Origin: Lingula anatina
Taxonomy: Eukaryota > Brachiopoda > Lingulata > Lingulida > Lingulidae
DNA: 64,000 nucleotides
Assembly (NCBI RefSeq): GCF_001039355.2
Contig: NW_019775520.1
Coordinates: 72,138-136,137, forward strand
Reading direction: 5' to 3'
Shown: piece after piece, positions 37,560-50,229 of the stretch
Layout of the letters: each line of letters begins with the position of its first letter
Numbering within the stretch: the stretch's first letter is position 1
Position numbers and translations under genes: made by a program
The notes under the pieces: model-generated
Database searches by the model: none
What the model was told of the DNA's origin: nothing
The model's input: the letters and a program-made list of their open reading frames with translations, nothing else

Positions 37560-40538
37560 AATGAAACGGCGACACGGGGTATTTATACGGCAGTGATTGC
37601 CTCGGGTAATAGCTACGTACGGCGGAGATGGGTTGTCGCATGGAAAGGAAGTTACATCTCCAAATTATACAAAAAACAATACTTTGTCAGGAAGTCTGCG
37701 AGTAACGTTATAATTAAATATTTCAATATATTCCATGTTGCAATCTTTATGTTCTATACTTTATAATACGTATAATGTCTCCCTTATCTGTGTCACCTAC
37801 CGCGAGGTGACAATTATATAGAACTTTGATAAACTTGATGACCTCCAGGCTCCTTACCATCTATTATTTTCACTTACAAAGTCAAGAATTCGTTTCCTAC
37901 TTGAAAAAGGTTTGGAAAGAACAGCCACTAAGACTTTTTGCGACAAATTACAGGTACGCGGCCGTGCACGAGTGCGCACACGTTTTAAGTCTGTGTTCAA
38001 TATATCCCTTCATTCTGAGTCAGGGAAACTGTATGGCAGGCTCGGAAAGTAAGATAGATGAAATTAGAAATTTTATTGTTATTGCGTAAAGTACCAATGA
38101 TAGTATTATAGACAACTAAACATTCATTTCTTACATAAAAACGGTGATAAATATAGAATACGCTAGCTTAATAGAAGTTTTTAGATGATTATTTTTTTAT
38201 ATCTAATAACAGTTGATACACTGGTGAATCGAAATATCCCCCCCCCCCCCCGGAATTTGTACATTGAGAGCATTCTGACAAAAATGTTTTTCGACTTCCA
38301 ATGCCTGACCATTGTTAAAGGTCTACCATGTATGACAAAAAGAGACCTTGGGGTGGCTATTCGGAATGTCGTCCATTCATAACTAAATGGTGGTCAACTG
38401 GTCTGTTTTCCATTAAAATGATGTAGTAGCTGCGGTTTTAATGCCCAACCCATATCTTGATTTGTAGAAAGTATATGGAAAATATCTTCTTATTGACCAC
38501 GTGCTACGAAAAATACATCGGTATTTTGGGGTGTATTAAAGTGAAATCATGGTCAATAAGTTTAGTCAGTGTACAATTGCATTAGTATGCTTAGCTGTTA
38601 GCCATCGCTGGGTCGTACCTAGGGCCTCTTGTTAGTGATCCTTTGTGACTGAAGCATTAAAAAGTAAAATGACAAATCAAGGGCCACTGAAGGATGAGAG
38701 AGAGAGAGAGAGAGAGAGAGATGGTGAAGCTGTTTGGTAGACGGTAAACACGGGACCCACGTACCCTTTACCGGATCAATTACTTGTAAACAAGTGTTTT
38801 TGGGGAAGATCAAAGAAGACCGACATAAACAAGTAGTTGAGTTGTCCCTTTTCATTAATTACATTGGAGATGTATCAGCTGAGCCATGGGACGCACTCGC
38901 TCAGACTAACGTTGAGACCAACAAATCACAAGCCAACCCCCGGACTCGCCTCTACTCTCATTTGCCTAGACAGGTGACATGCACGTCTCTTTTCGTTAAC
39001 AGTTTGAAGGTGCAAATGAAACGTTTACAAAGAGATGTAAAAGCACAACCCTGCCTTTGACTTCAAAGAAAGGAACGCTATCTTTTTATCTGATAATTAA
39101 CAGGAAGTAACCAGGACGTATTTTCAGTCGTAACTGGTTAAAATGGAATAAAATACTTCCAACTCTGAATAACAGCTGAGATTACAAATGAACCAGGGCA
39201 ACCTCCTGTCAATCTTGACTCCATAAAATGAACTTAAAGTACTGACAGGTAGGCGTTAAAGTGGAGGCCATCGCAGCATGTAGGACACTCCATAGCACCG
39301 GCTACCACATTCACCTGTGCCCTATTCACATAAATCAACGGTGATGAAGTTTTATAAATACTCTCGGGAAAATTGAAATTATAAAGATTGCTCACAATGT
39401 CACAAGTGACTTTAAACCTTGCAATGCACCTATACGGTGCGTCGTTTTTCTCGGGCAGATAAAAGACTTTTTTGTTTCACAAAAATTTTGCCATGTCTAT
39501 TTTCAAAAAACGTAAAAAGTTGATAAGTGCCTGACTTAGCAAAATGGTCCGTTTTCCAAAGCTATCGCATTTTGACAATTCCTGAAATTATGTACGTTGG
39601 AAAACGCCGTGAAAAGCCGCAAATAGGACGATGCTAGTGATTATTGAATTAGCATAGCATGCAGGTATGAGAAAAAAACCACATGTAAACATAGAACGCA
39701 TTAACTGTCTGATTATGTTACGTATATGTCATAGCCAAGAGGGGTCTTGTAACATCAGGAGAGAGAGAGAGAGAGAGAGAGAATGAAATAAGTAAACAAT
39801 GTCATGCAGTAAAAGAGATTAGATAAGTAGACAAATAACCAGTGCAAAAACATGTATTGTATGACAGGTTCGGATTGATTTGGGGGTGGGCCGTTGGGCC
39901 TACGTTTATAGCTTTGACCAAAGGAATTCGTCTATTACATTGTCACTGCCATATATCATCCTATTTCCTTGTCATAAGGCCTGTCCTAATGTCAAAAGAT
40001 GCACTGTACCTTTTCTAATTTATATAATCACTGCCCCTGTTTAAATTGTTTCAAATGTAGAAGAATGCCTGCCTAAAAACTCGGAATTCGACACACTGAC
40101 GGTTGGTCAATATCGAAAACTTGTTGAGGGCTGGAAGAGAATTCGTTTTTTTTTCTTCTCTCTTTTTTTCCACGTACATGTATATCCCAACGACCAGGTA
40201 CATGTACTCTCTTCCAGACTGACTGATGACGTCATTTTTGCGCAAAAATTCTCACTGGACAGAAATGAGTTTGAGAAATATCCGTGAAAATATAGCGAAA
40301 AATATCTATGTGGCCCAGGTTGAACCAGTCATGTGACGGGCAACTTGTCGTGATAAGGAGTACTATGCTACTGGGTTCTGGGTTAAACGGTTCATAAAAA
40401 GAGTAACTTATCAATGGTTTTCTAAAATGCCTAATTGCTTTTGGCATGCCACTGTGACTAAAGCAACAATTAACCGGTCAATAAATTTTATGTCTGTAAG
40501 CGTTGACAAAGTAAAGGTTGACGACCGAGGTTTACTCT
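37560..40538. other. Stretch upstream of the proximal CA-C first exon, no gene
   Basis: No coding exon recognised. It contains (AG)n tracts at about 38697-38720 and 39760-39781, and a C run near 38239. Confidence 0.5.
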
Positions 40539-43500
40539 GGAGGTATTGGCATTTTAAACAAATAATTGTATAAAAATTATATCAGTGCCACATAGTGTCT
40601 CGATCTTATTCTCAAGTATGGCATAAATATATGAAAGGAATAAGTAGAGTGGCGTAGCCATAATGACATCAAAATTACTCTTATTCTTAATCTCAAATGT
40701 AGTTTACTGCAGGATCTCTCCAATCCAACACGTTCAGCCTTTAGTTAAGAATGAATACGGGAAGGGAGGGGGGTGCCAGGAGGCGATTAAGATATACCAA
40801 GATGTTGCACATAAAGAAATAGCTTATTTTCAACAGCTATTCATTCACTTATCGTTATTTTATAACGCAAAGAAATATAACAATTCATAGATTTTCTCAA
40901 AGAATGATTTAGACCAGTGTCAAAACTAATTAGAACCTCCAACCCAGGCCCTATTGTATTTATTCGTTATATCTAAGCTTTGCTTGATGGAAAGTGACTG
41001 GGATTTCCTAATACCAGCTCCATAATTCAAACTATGAGTGTTTCAGTCATGGTAATGGGTATCGTTGAAGTGGTAATTCTGTAAATTTGGTAATAAACTC
41101 AAATCAAGAATTTGAGACAAATTTCTGTTTATGCCACAGGGGGCTAACGAACTGTGGTATTTAAACGCGTTCATGTGTAGTGGACTGTTAGTTTTTAGGG
41201 TATAAAGCTCAGGCTTAGAAAACCTATTTAGGGTTATATCTTCTTACATAACCATTATGAAATAAGATAATGAAATGAACAGAATAGCTGTTGAACTAAG
41301 CTTTTTATTGATATGCACTATGTCGGTATATCTTGGCCAGGTAAGAAGATAACCACGTTCCTGGCATCCCCCATATCCCCTTATATAGTCTCAAGTTCAA
41401 ATGTTATATAACCTTCGGAAGTTCCTACAAGGAAACCATAGCTAAAAATGTAAAAGCATATTCTGAGTAATAAGTCTTTACACTTTTTACAAGAAGGACA
41501 CAATTACATATTCTAATATAGCGTGAAGTAAAAATATCACATGTATACACTTTTTGACAGTGTGCTTGGTAAATACACGCGCATACATGTGTGTGGCACG
41601 CAGGAGCCCGCTCACCGATGCTCAGAACCCGGTTGCTAACAAGGTCCAACATTCTGCCCCTGCCTCTGTGTCAACTGATGTAGCTTGTATGGCATAGATA
41701 AATAAATTGTAACTTCCATTTCGGGTTTCTGGGTCTTTCTACGTTTACAATAACATCCGATATACAGTTACCAGTTCGGTAATGCATTACAGGCATTATT
41801 TTTATTTAAAAAAACGTCAAGTATATTCAATAGACCTTAATTGCAAGTGAGCTGAATCACCCCCAGTACACTGAACAGGATATACCTCTTTTTGTATTTT
41901 ATCATAAATAGATGTATCGCACTTCTTAGTAGACGTAGGAAAGTTTTTTTTCTTTTTTGGCCTGGAATGTGACTTTTGAGACTGTCTGTCTGGAGCGCGT
42001 GGAATGAGACTGACCTTTCAAAGGGAACTTTTCAATATTGAAAAATAAAGGAAAAAACTTCTCGAAAGTTTCTGATGGAATTTCCAGTGCANGGAGGTAT
42101 TGGCATTTTAAACAAATAATTGTATAAAAATTATATCAGTGCCACATAGTGTCTCGATCTTATTCTCAAGTATGGCATAAATATATGAAAGGAATAAGTA
42201 GAGTGGCGTAGCCATAATGACATCAAAATTACTCTTATTCTTAATCTCAAATGTAGTTTACTGCAGGATCTCTCCAATCCAACACGTTCAGCCTTTAGTT
42301 AAGAATGAATACGGGAAGGGAGGGGGGTGCCAGGAGGCGATTAAGATATACCAAGATGTTGCACATAAAGAAATAGCTTATTTTCAACAGCTATTCATTC
42401 ACTTATCGTTATTTTATAACGCAAAGAAATATAACAATTCATAGATTTTCTCAAAGAATGATTTAGACCAGTGTCAAAACTAATTAGAACCTCCAACCCA
42501 GGCCCTATTGTATTTATTCGTTATATCTAAGCTTTGCTTGATGGAAAGTGACTGGGATTTCCTAATACCAGCTCCATAATTCAAACTATGAGTGTTTCAG
42601 TCATGGTAATGGGTATCGTTGAAGTGGTAATTCTGTAAATTTGGTAATAAACTCAAATCAAGAATTTGAGACAAATTTCTGTTGATGCCACAGGGGGCTA
42701 ACGAACTGTGGTATTTAAACGCGTTCATGTGTAGTGGACTGTTAGTTTTTAGGGTATAAAGCTCAGGCTTAGAAAACCTATTTAGGGTTATATCTTCTTA
42801 CATAACCATTATGAAATAAGATAATGAAATGAACAGAATAGCTGTTGAACTAAGCTTTTTATTGATATGCACTATGTCGGTATATCTTGGCCAGGTAAGA
42901 AGATAACCACGTTCCTGGCATCCCCCATATCCCCTTATATAGTCTCAAGTTCAAATGTTATATAACCTTCGGAAGTTCCTACAAGGAAACCATAGCTAAA
43001 ATGTAAAAGCATATTCTGAGTAATAAGTCTTTACACTTTTTACAAGAAGGACACAATTACATATTCTAATATAGCGTGAAGTAAAAATATCACATGTATA
43101 CACTTTTTGACAGTGTGCTTGGTAAATACACGCGCATACATGTGTGTGGCACGCAGGAGCCCGCTCACCGATGCTCAGAACCCGGTTGCTAACAAGGTCC
43201 AACATTCTGCCCCTGCCTCTGTGTCAACTGATGTAGCTTGTATGGCATAGATAAATAAATTGTAACTTCCATTTCGGGTTTCTGGGTCTTTCTACGTTTA
43301 CAATAACATCCGATATACAGTTACCAGTTCGGTAATGCATTACAGGCATTATTTTTATTTAAAAAAACGTCAAGTATATTCAATAGACCTTAATTGCAAG
43401 TGAGCTGAATCACCCCCAGTACACTGAACAGGATATACCTCTTTTTGTATTTTATCATAAATAGATGTATCGCACTTCTTAGTAGACGTAGGAAAGTTTT

Positions 43501-43644
43501 TTTTCTTTTTTGGCCTGGAATGTGACTTTTGAGACTGTCTGTCTGGAGCGCGTGGAATGAGACTGACCTTTCAAAGGGAACTTTTCAATATTGAAAAATA
43601 AAGGAAAAAACTTCTCGAAAGTTTCTGATGGAATTTCCAGTGCA
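40539..43644. repeat. Near-identical 1.55-kb tandem duplication across a single N
   Basis: 40539-42091 and 42093-43644 match almost base for base at offset 1554, with only isolated differences (for example one A lost in an A run near 43000). The copies are separated by one N at 42092. No coding feature inside. Likely an assembly join. Confidence 0.85.
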
Positions 43645-44639
43645 TTTGCCGAGCCATTAACTACATCCAATTATAGTGCCGTGCTTACATTAATATATAC
43701 CAGAGAGTTAGTTTTATTCTGTAATGACATATGGCATACATTTAGCCCTCACGTGATCATGGGTTGTCTGCAACCTCTACAGACATTTCTGACACTTTTC
43801 CCTAAAATTAGAGCACATGATTTCTCCTTCATAATATATATCGCAGATACTTGTTATATCATTGCCACTTATACTAAAAATAGCAACAAGGCCTGCTTCG
43901 TTAACTTATGTAAGATCACGTCTCTCATTTGCACAGAATCCGGCTAAGAGAAATTTACGTGCTGTTCTGCATTAAGCGTCTGGATCATCATAAAATTGTC
44001 TGTCCAATAGGTAACCCAAGAAATTCATAAATATCTAAAAGTCAGCTTATGAGAATTAGCAATTTATAAAAATTATTTGTGCCTAGTTATTTGAAAACAC
44101 CGATTAAGTACCCTGCAACAATTATCACCCCCCCCCCCTTCATTCCTTTAATCCATAGCAACCAAATCATGCACGGGCACAGTATTATTACGTATCTTTT
44201 GAGATCATATGCATTGATATTGCCATGCAAACCTAATCGTTTATATAATGAAAGGGGGCTTGTCAATAATGAACACATATAGGTATACTAGCAGGAACTT
44301 CAGCTGAAGTGAACTCTGTTATTCATTATTCATGTTTTTTTTTTTTTTTTTTGTGGCTAGACTCATATCCCTACGTGGGCTTGCCTCTATATAAAATGTC
44401 TGCCAGTATTAAGAAAGTAAACAGAATGTTTTAAAGATCAACGAAGTCCAATATTTGCATTTTAAATAGTACCCTAAAGAATATAATACTGAGGGACCAA
44501 TTAATGTAACTATGCATTTCTTCGAACGAAATCACGCCTCCACCTCCTATCTCAGTCTTCGGCCCACCCACACCTTCAACAACATTTACATTTATATCCC
44601 ACGATATAACACGTACACTGACTTGTTCACTTTCACGGG

Positions 44640-44676
<37 letters not shown>

Positions 44677-44734
44677 GGACAAGAGCATTTTTTCCAATCT
44701 AAACAGATTTAACATTTCTACAGACGTGTCTTAC

Positions 44735-44864
44735 CGGCCTTCGTAATAACATAGTTTGGGTCACTAGCATCGCCTTCAGTCGAATTTCCAGATTCACCAA
44801 TACTTTTCTCAATAAACAAGTTCAAAAATATCAGACCCAAATAAGCACAGTGCACCGGTCTCAT
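44735..44864 (-). CDS. Candidate alternative first exon (signal peptide) of CA-C, copy 1
   Basis: From ATG at 44864 the frame encodes 43 residues beginning MRPVHCAYLGLIFLNLF, a good signal peptide. An acidic/polar linker with an NST sequon follows, then a phase-1 donor (G|GTAAGA). That phase is exactly what the 24-nt exon 2 of the carbonic anhydrases requires. No catalytic exon follows before 35.8 kb. It may be an alternative promoter-linked exon of CA-C, or a relic of a deleted tandem gene. Linkage to CA-C is inference from phase, strand and position. Confidence 0.55.
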
Positions 44865-45598
44865 GGTCAATTTAAATTTCACTGTCGTCACTGCTGTGTG
44901 GTATTGATTCTAAGTCTTCTAATGTAGACGAATAAGAGATCAATATTGAGCAACCTGACTTGCAGTTCAAATGCGTATGCGTCTGCCCCTAAACCTAGAG
45001 TTAGTCAATCCTTATCTGACAACCTAACTCGAACAGTGTTCAGGTAGCGTGTTTGTAGTACACTTTTCGACTATTCGGCGCAGTTCTTACAGGTAATCAA
45101 TTCTATAATTGCCGCAGAAATTACAGCATTTATCCTTTCAGCAGAGCTAGAGTACTTCTCTGATTTTGTTACTTCTTACAGCTTATCTTTTAAAATATTA
45201 ACTGTTTTTGATCTACTGAAACATAGTCTCAAACATACAAGAGAGCATGAAGATGGTAAATACTGACAATAAGCTATATTATTTGAGTACATATCCGCCC
45301 AGCCAGTGGCTAGCTTCAGCAATCACTCATTCTTAAATCCGATAGATTCGCACTATGATTTTGTAAATGTAGGGGTGATGGTGGTGGGGGAGAAACCGCA
45401 GATCGTTTCTCCAAGATCACTTCAGAAAAGCATGTCAAGCATGCCCTGTACTTGGGCAACAGATAGATTTTGACTAGATATTTACACATATTTCTTTGAC
45501 TAATCTTTGCACTTTCCTGGACTGTTTAACGAGAATGAATGTATGGAATTCACAGCATCACTCAGCTGTATGCTAGAAGAATACTCAGTACAGAGTAA

Positions 45599-45773
45599 CT
45601 AACTCCCTGGGGGTTCACGCTAAATTGCAGTCAGCCGAGCGCGCACGACAGTTATAATTACCTCCTTACAGCTTTTAGTAGGCGGGACAGACGCTTAAGC
45701 CGGCTAAGCTGACAGTAATCTAGTGAGACTCCCCACAGGGATATATCGATCTAAAATATGTGGGAATGGGGTC
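45599..45773. mobile_element. Truncated MITE, same family as 62361 and 62686
   Basis: Contains the family core (CTCCCTGGGGGTTCACGC through GCTTAAGCCGGCTAAGC to GGAATGGGGTCTTA) but lacks one terminus. The duplicated copy is at about 50972-51160. Confidence 0.65.
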
Positions 45774-45776
45774 TTA

Positions 45777-45999
45777 GGCCCATTCCCATAAACACCATCG
45801 GTCTACGTAGATCTATCCAACACGGGAACTCTCGTTGCAATTAGCCTGGCGTTGAGTAGAATACAGAAAATGGAGATTATACGAATACGTTGGAAACAAG
45901 AGTAGGCGTGTCATTCCGTTAAACTGATTGCACTCAGCGCGAGTTCCTGCAGAATTGGATTGATCCACTTAGACCGAAGGTGTCTATGGGAATGGGGTC
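45777..45999. mobile_element. MITE with imperfect CCCATTCCCATA inverted ends
   Basis: Left GGCCCATTCCCATAAACACC and right ends are inverted with mismatches over about 35 bp (through CGGTCTA and GATC). A second copy is at about 51148-51370. Target duplication is unclear. Confidence 0.55.
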
Positions 46000-46000
46000 T

Positions 46001-46855
46001 ATATGATAATAATTGACTGCAGCTGAGTGAGTCGCATAGGCTGATTGTCATCACATCTTGTGAAGCATAGACACAAAGTAGGTGGCACAGAACCATGCTT
46101 TGCAATTGTTGCTGATTGCAATCTGAACTTCATCATCATCATCTCATTTATTAACGTGTCACGTGTATAGAACGCCCAGCCCTTCGGGCTTATAAGACAC
46201 CTGTTGTATACAATTTTTCCTGTCTTAAATCAAAAATCTTAACAATAAATTTTGCTAATTGCCTCAATTTTTTTTCCATCAAGTCTTCTATAGAAATGTC
46301 ATTTGCATGTCCGTAGCCAGGGGGGTTCGGGGGGTTCGAGAGAACCGCCCCTTTTGCTGGGACAAGGTCCACTCTGGGTAAAATTTGATGTAGGTAAATG
46401 AAGTTTTTATGGGAAAAGGTCCAGTTTTTCAAAAAAAGAACCCCGCTTATCATTTTTTTGAATCTACAACTTTTTATAAAATTTATATCTTTCTTCTGTG
46501 TAAGCAGTGCACCGAAGTAAGAAATGACTCTCATCTTCTCATTCTTTTTTTTTTTTTTTGCATACTATATGATAATAATTGACTGCAGCTGAGTGAGTCG
46601 CATAGGCTGATTGTCATCACATCTTGTGAAGCATAGACACAAAGTAGGTGGCACAGAACCATGCTTTGCAATTGTTGCTGATTGCAATCTGAACTTCATC
46701 ATCATCATCTCATTTATTAACGTGTCACGTGTATAGAACGCCCAGCCCTTCGGGCTTATAAGACACCTGTTGTATACAATTTTTCCTGTCTTAAATCAAA
46801 AATCTTAACAATAAATTTTGCTAATTGCCTCAATTTTTTTCCATCAAGTCTTCTA
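46001..46855. repeat. 566-bp local tandem duplication, second copy hosting a Tc1 insertion
   Basis: 46001-46566 is repeated from 46567. The second copy is interrupted at its TCTTCTATA site by the Tc1 element and resumes at 48247-48520. The single copy at about 51366-51930 and the first copy show the uninterrupted site. Confidence 0.8.
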
Positions 46856-46857
46856 TA

Positions 46858-48244
46858 CACACACTGGACAAAAGAAGTGTCACCCCTACTGAGCCAATAC
46901 TATGGGGGAGATAAATGACTATGGAATGATATGCTCCTGGTATCATTTTATTAACATCAAATTTCACAAAAAATCACAAAATGAGAACAAAATATACATT
47001 CTACCAAAATATGCAATTTCAAGTCCAAAATTAGTACTTAGTGGCATAGCCACGTGACCTAATAATAGGTGCCAGTCTACGAAGCAAGGATTCATATAAT
47101 TGTCTGATGCGTTCAGGGCTTATGCTGGCCCAAGCATGAAACACTGAATATAACAGAGTTTCTCTGCTTGTTAGACGGGCATTTGTCCAAAGTTTTGTCA
47201 TATCATTCCACACATTTTCTATTATGTTTGCATCCGGACTCTGGGCAGGCCACATCACCCTGCGAATGTCCTGTTGGTCAAACCAATCATCAACTGCTCT
47301 GGTCCTGTGATAAGGAACATTGTCATCCTGGTAAACAAATGGATAATTCCTGTCACCAAACATGTTAGTAATAGATGGTAGCAAGCCTGACTCCAAAACA
47401 TCGATACATTTCTAGTGATTCATGTTTTCATCAACCACTATCAATTCGCCCACGCCATGGATGCTGATGCAGCCCCACACCATGATGAATATGCTGCTCC
47501 GGGTTCGAAAATTAAGTACATGTGGTTTAAATGCTTTACCAGCAGTTTGCCAGCATCGCACCCGTCTGTCTTCAGAGGTCAGACCAAAGCGACACTCATC
47601 AGAAAAAAATATATAGGACCAATTGTCATGGACTGTCCAGTTCCAGATCCTGTTGACCCTAGTTCACTCTACGTTGCCTGTTTTGTAACGATATAAGAGA
47701 TTTCAGTCTTGCTACCCTGCTGTACACTCTATGAGCATGTAACCGACGCCTACCAATTTTCACAGACACATTCTTATGTGTGAAATTGTTCCACTTTGTT
47801 GTCAACTGACAGGCAGTGTCGAACTTTGACAACCTGGACATCAAAATCAGTCGTCGGTCTTCACGGCCAGTAGTTTTTCTTGGACGACCCATCAGAGACA
47901 ATTTGTCTCTTGATCCAGTGTTTCTATACCGAGACCAGACCCTCTGCACGGTTCTGACTAAACAATTAAATTGTATCGATATATTGACATTGCTTATATT
48001 CCGCCTCTTCAGGTTAATAACTTGCACCTATAACCGTTAGATAATTACCTGTATCTTGCCATATTGGAGGAAGACAGGAATAACATTTGCTGTACATGTA
48101 CAAGACCAACAATACAATTCCATGGTATAGCAGTTTTATACTCATTAGTCACATTATAAGTAGACCAGGCATTATAAGTACCCAAGATCTGCCTACTTTT
48201 ATTACTCTGAGTTAGGGGGTGACACTTCTTTTGTCCAGTCTGTG
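46858..48244 (-). mobile_element. Tc1-family DNA transposon, nearly full length, with disrupted transposase
   Basis: 1387-bp element with ends CACACACTGGACAAAAGAAG and CACAGACTGGACAAAAGAAG (inverse), and TA on both sides (46856-46857, 48245-48246). Minus-strand transposase pieces: an N-terminal helix-turn-helix part with a GRPRKT linker (47659-48027), then FFSDECRFG, QDDNVPYH and SPDANIIEN, giving a DD34E catalytic triad (34 residues between the second Asp and Glu). A frame change near 47675 and an in-frame TAG near 47411 break the ORF. The two empty paralogous sites prove the insertion boundary. Confidence 0.92.
47031..48027 (-). pseudogene. Tc1-like transposase, broken
   Basis: Read as three segments: 48027-47659 (DNA-binding region), about 47672-47412 (first catalytic Asp in FSDECRF and a VWGCIS segment), 47396-47031 (second Asp and Glu, ending IRSRGYATKY). 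The segments are separated by a frameshift and a stop. Length and motif order fit the roughly 340-residue family. It cannot encode an active enzyme as assembled. Confidence 0.88.
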
Positions 48245-48760
48245 TAGAAATGTCATTTGCATGTCCGTAGCCAGGGGGATTCGGGGGGTTCGAGAGAACC
48301 GCCCCTTTTGCTGGGACAAGGTCCACTCTGGGTAAAATTTGATGTAGGTAAATGAAGTTTTTATGGGAAAAGGTCCAGTTTTTCAAAAAAAGAACCCCGC
48401 TTATCATTTTTTTGAATCTACAACTTTTTATAAAATTTATATCTTTCTTCTGTGTAAGCAGTGCACCGAAGTAAGAAATGACTCTCATCTTCTCATTCTT
48501 TTTTTTTTTTTTTGCATACTTGGCATATTATTTCATTTAAAGGTGTATTTGTAAACCGTTTTCAATTCTTTTTTAAATAATATATATGTTCGAAGTTTAG
48601 GAAATTTCAAAATGTCTTTTTTCCATTTAATTTGGAATTTTTCATAAAAGAGTTTTTGTAATGTATTCTATATCCACAATTATTTTGTTCAAAAAAATGG
48701 GTTTCCATATTACAGAATTTGAGTACCTCTCTTTCCTCAGAGCACCAGTTTTTTTTTCAA

Positions 48761-48815
48761 TGTGTGTGTGTGTGTGTATGTGTGTGTATGTTTGTGTGTG
48801 TGTGTGTGTGTGTGC
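48761..48815. repeat. (GT)n microsatellite next to single-N join
   Basis: GT repeats with TATG interruptions end at an N (48816). The matching tract in copy 2 is 52176-52487 around a 205-base gap. Confidence 0.9.
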
Positions 48816-50099
48816 NAGGGTATACCTCTTTTTGTATTTTATCATAAATAGATGTATCGCACTTCTTAGTAGACGTAGGAAAGTTTTTTTTCTTTTTTGG
48901 CCTGGAATGTGACTTTTGAGACTGTCTGTCTGGAGCGCGTGGAATGAGACTGACCTTTCAAAGGGAACTTTTCAATATTGAAAAATAAAGGAAAAAACTT
49001 CTCGAAAGTTTCTGATGGAATTTCCAGTGCACTTACCGAGCCATTAACTACATCCAATTATAGTGCCGTGCTTACATTAATATATACCAGAGAGTTAGTT
49101 TTATTCTGTAATGACATATGGCATACATTTAGCCCTCACGTGATCATGGGTTGTCTGCAACCTCTACAGACATTTCTAACACTTTTCCCTAAGATTAGAG
49201 CACATGATTTCTCCTTCATAATATATATCGCAGATACTTGTTATATCATTGCCACTTATACTAAAAATAGCAACAAGGCCTGCCTCGTTAACTTATGTAA
49301 GATCACGTCTTTCATTTGCACAGAATCCGGCTAAGAGAAATTTACGTGCGGTTCTGCATTAAGCGTCTGGATCAACATAAAATTGTCTGTCCAATAGGTA
49401 ACCCAAGAAATTCATAAATATCTAAAAGTCAGCTTATGAGAATTAGCAATTTATAAAAATTATTTGTGCCTAGTTATTTGAAAACACCGATTAAGTACCC
49501 TGCAACAATTATCACCCCCCCCCTTCATTCCTTTAATCCATAGCAACCAAAACATGCACGGGCACAGTATTATAACGTATCTTTTGAGATCATATGCATT
49601 GATATTGCCATGCAAACCTAATCGTTTATATAATGAAAGGGGGCTTGTCAATAATGAACACATATAGGTATACTAGCAGGAACTTCAGCTGAAGTGAACG
49701 CTGTTATTCATTATTCATGTTGTTTTTTGTGGCTAGACTCATATCCCTACGTGGGCTTGCCTCTATATAAAATGTCTGCCAGTATTAAGAAAGTAAACAG
49801 AATGTTTTAAAGATCAACGAAGTCCAATATTTGCATTTTAAATAGTACCCTAAAGAATATAATACTGAGGGACCAATTAATGTAACCAAGCATTTCTTCG
49901 AAATCAAGCCTCCACCTCCTATCTCAGTCTTCGGCCCACCCACACCTTCAACAACATTTACATTATATCCCAAGATATAACACGTACACTGACTTGTTCA
50001 CTTTCACGGGCTCACACACACACACACACACACACACACAAGGACAAGAGCATTTTTTCCAATCTAAACAGATTTAACATTTCTACAGACGTGTCTTAC

Positions 50100-50229
50100 C
50101 GGCCTTCGTAATAACATAGTTTGGGTCACTAGCATCGCCTTCAGTCGAATTTCCAGATTCACCAATACTTTTCTCAATAAACAAGTTCAAAAATATCAGA
50201 CCCAAATAAGCACAGTGCACCGGTCTCAT
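50100..50229 (-). CDS. Candidate alternative first exon of CA-C, copy 2 (identical to the 44.7 kb exon)
   Basis: Coding sequence and donor look identical to the exon at 44735-44864, within the large 43.4/48.8 kb duplication. Identical exons in a duplication whose edge carries a single N make a retained haplotype or misjoin a serious alternative to a real second exon. Confidence 0.45.

Noticed and set aside
46190-48488. Minus-strand frames ending near PPNPPGYGHA, in both copies of the 566-bp repeat
   Set aside because: The frame is duplicated with the repeat and resembles common non-coding transposon-end sequence; no intact protein family recognised.
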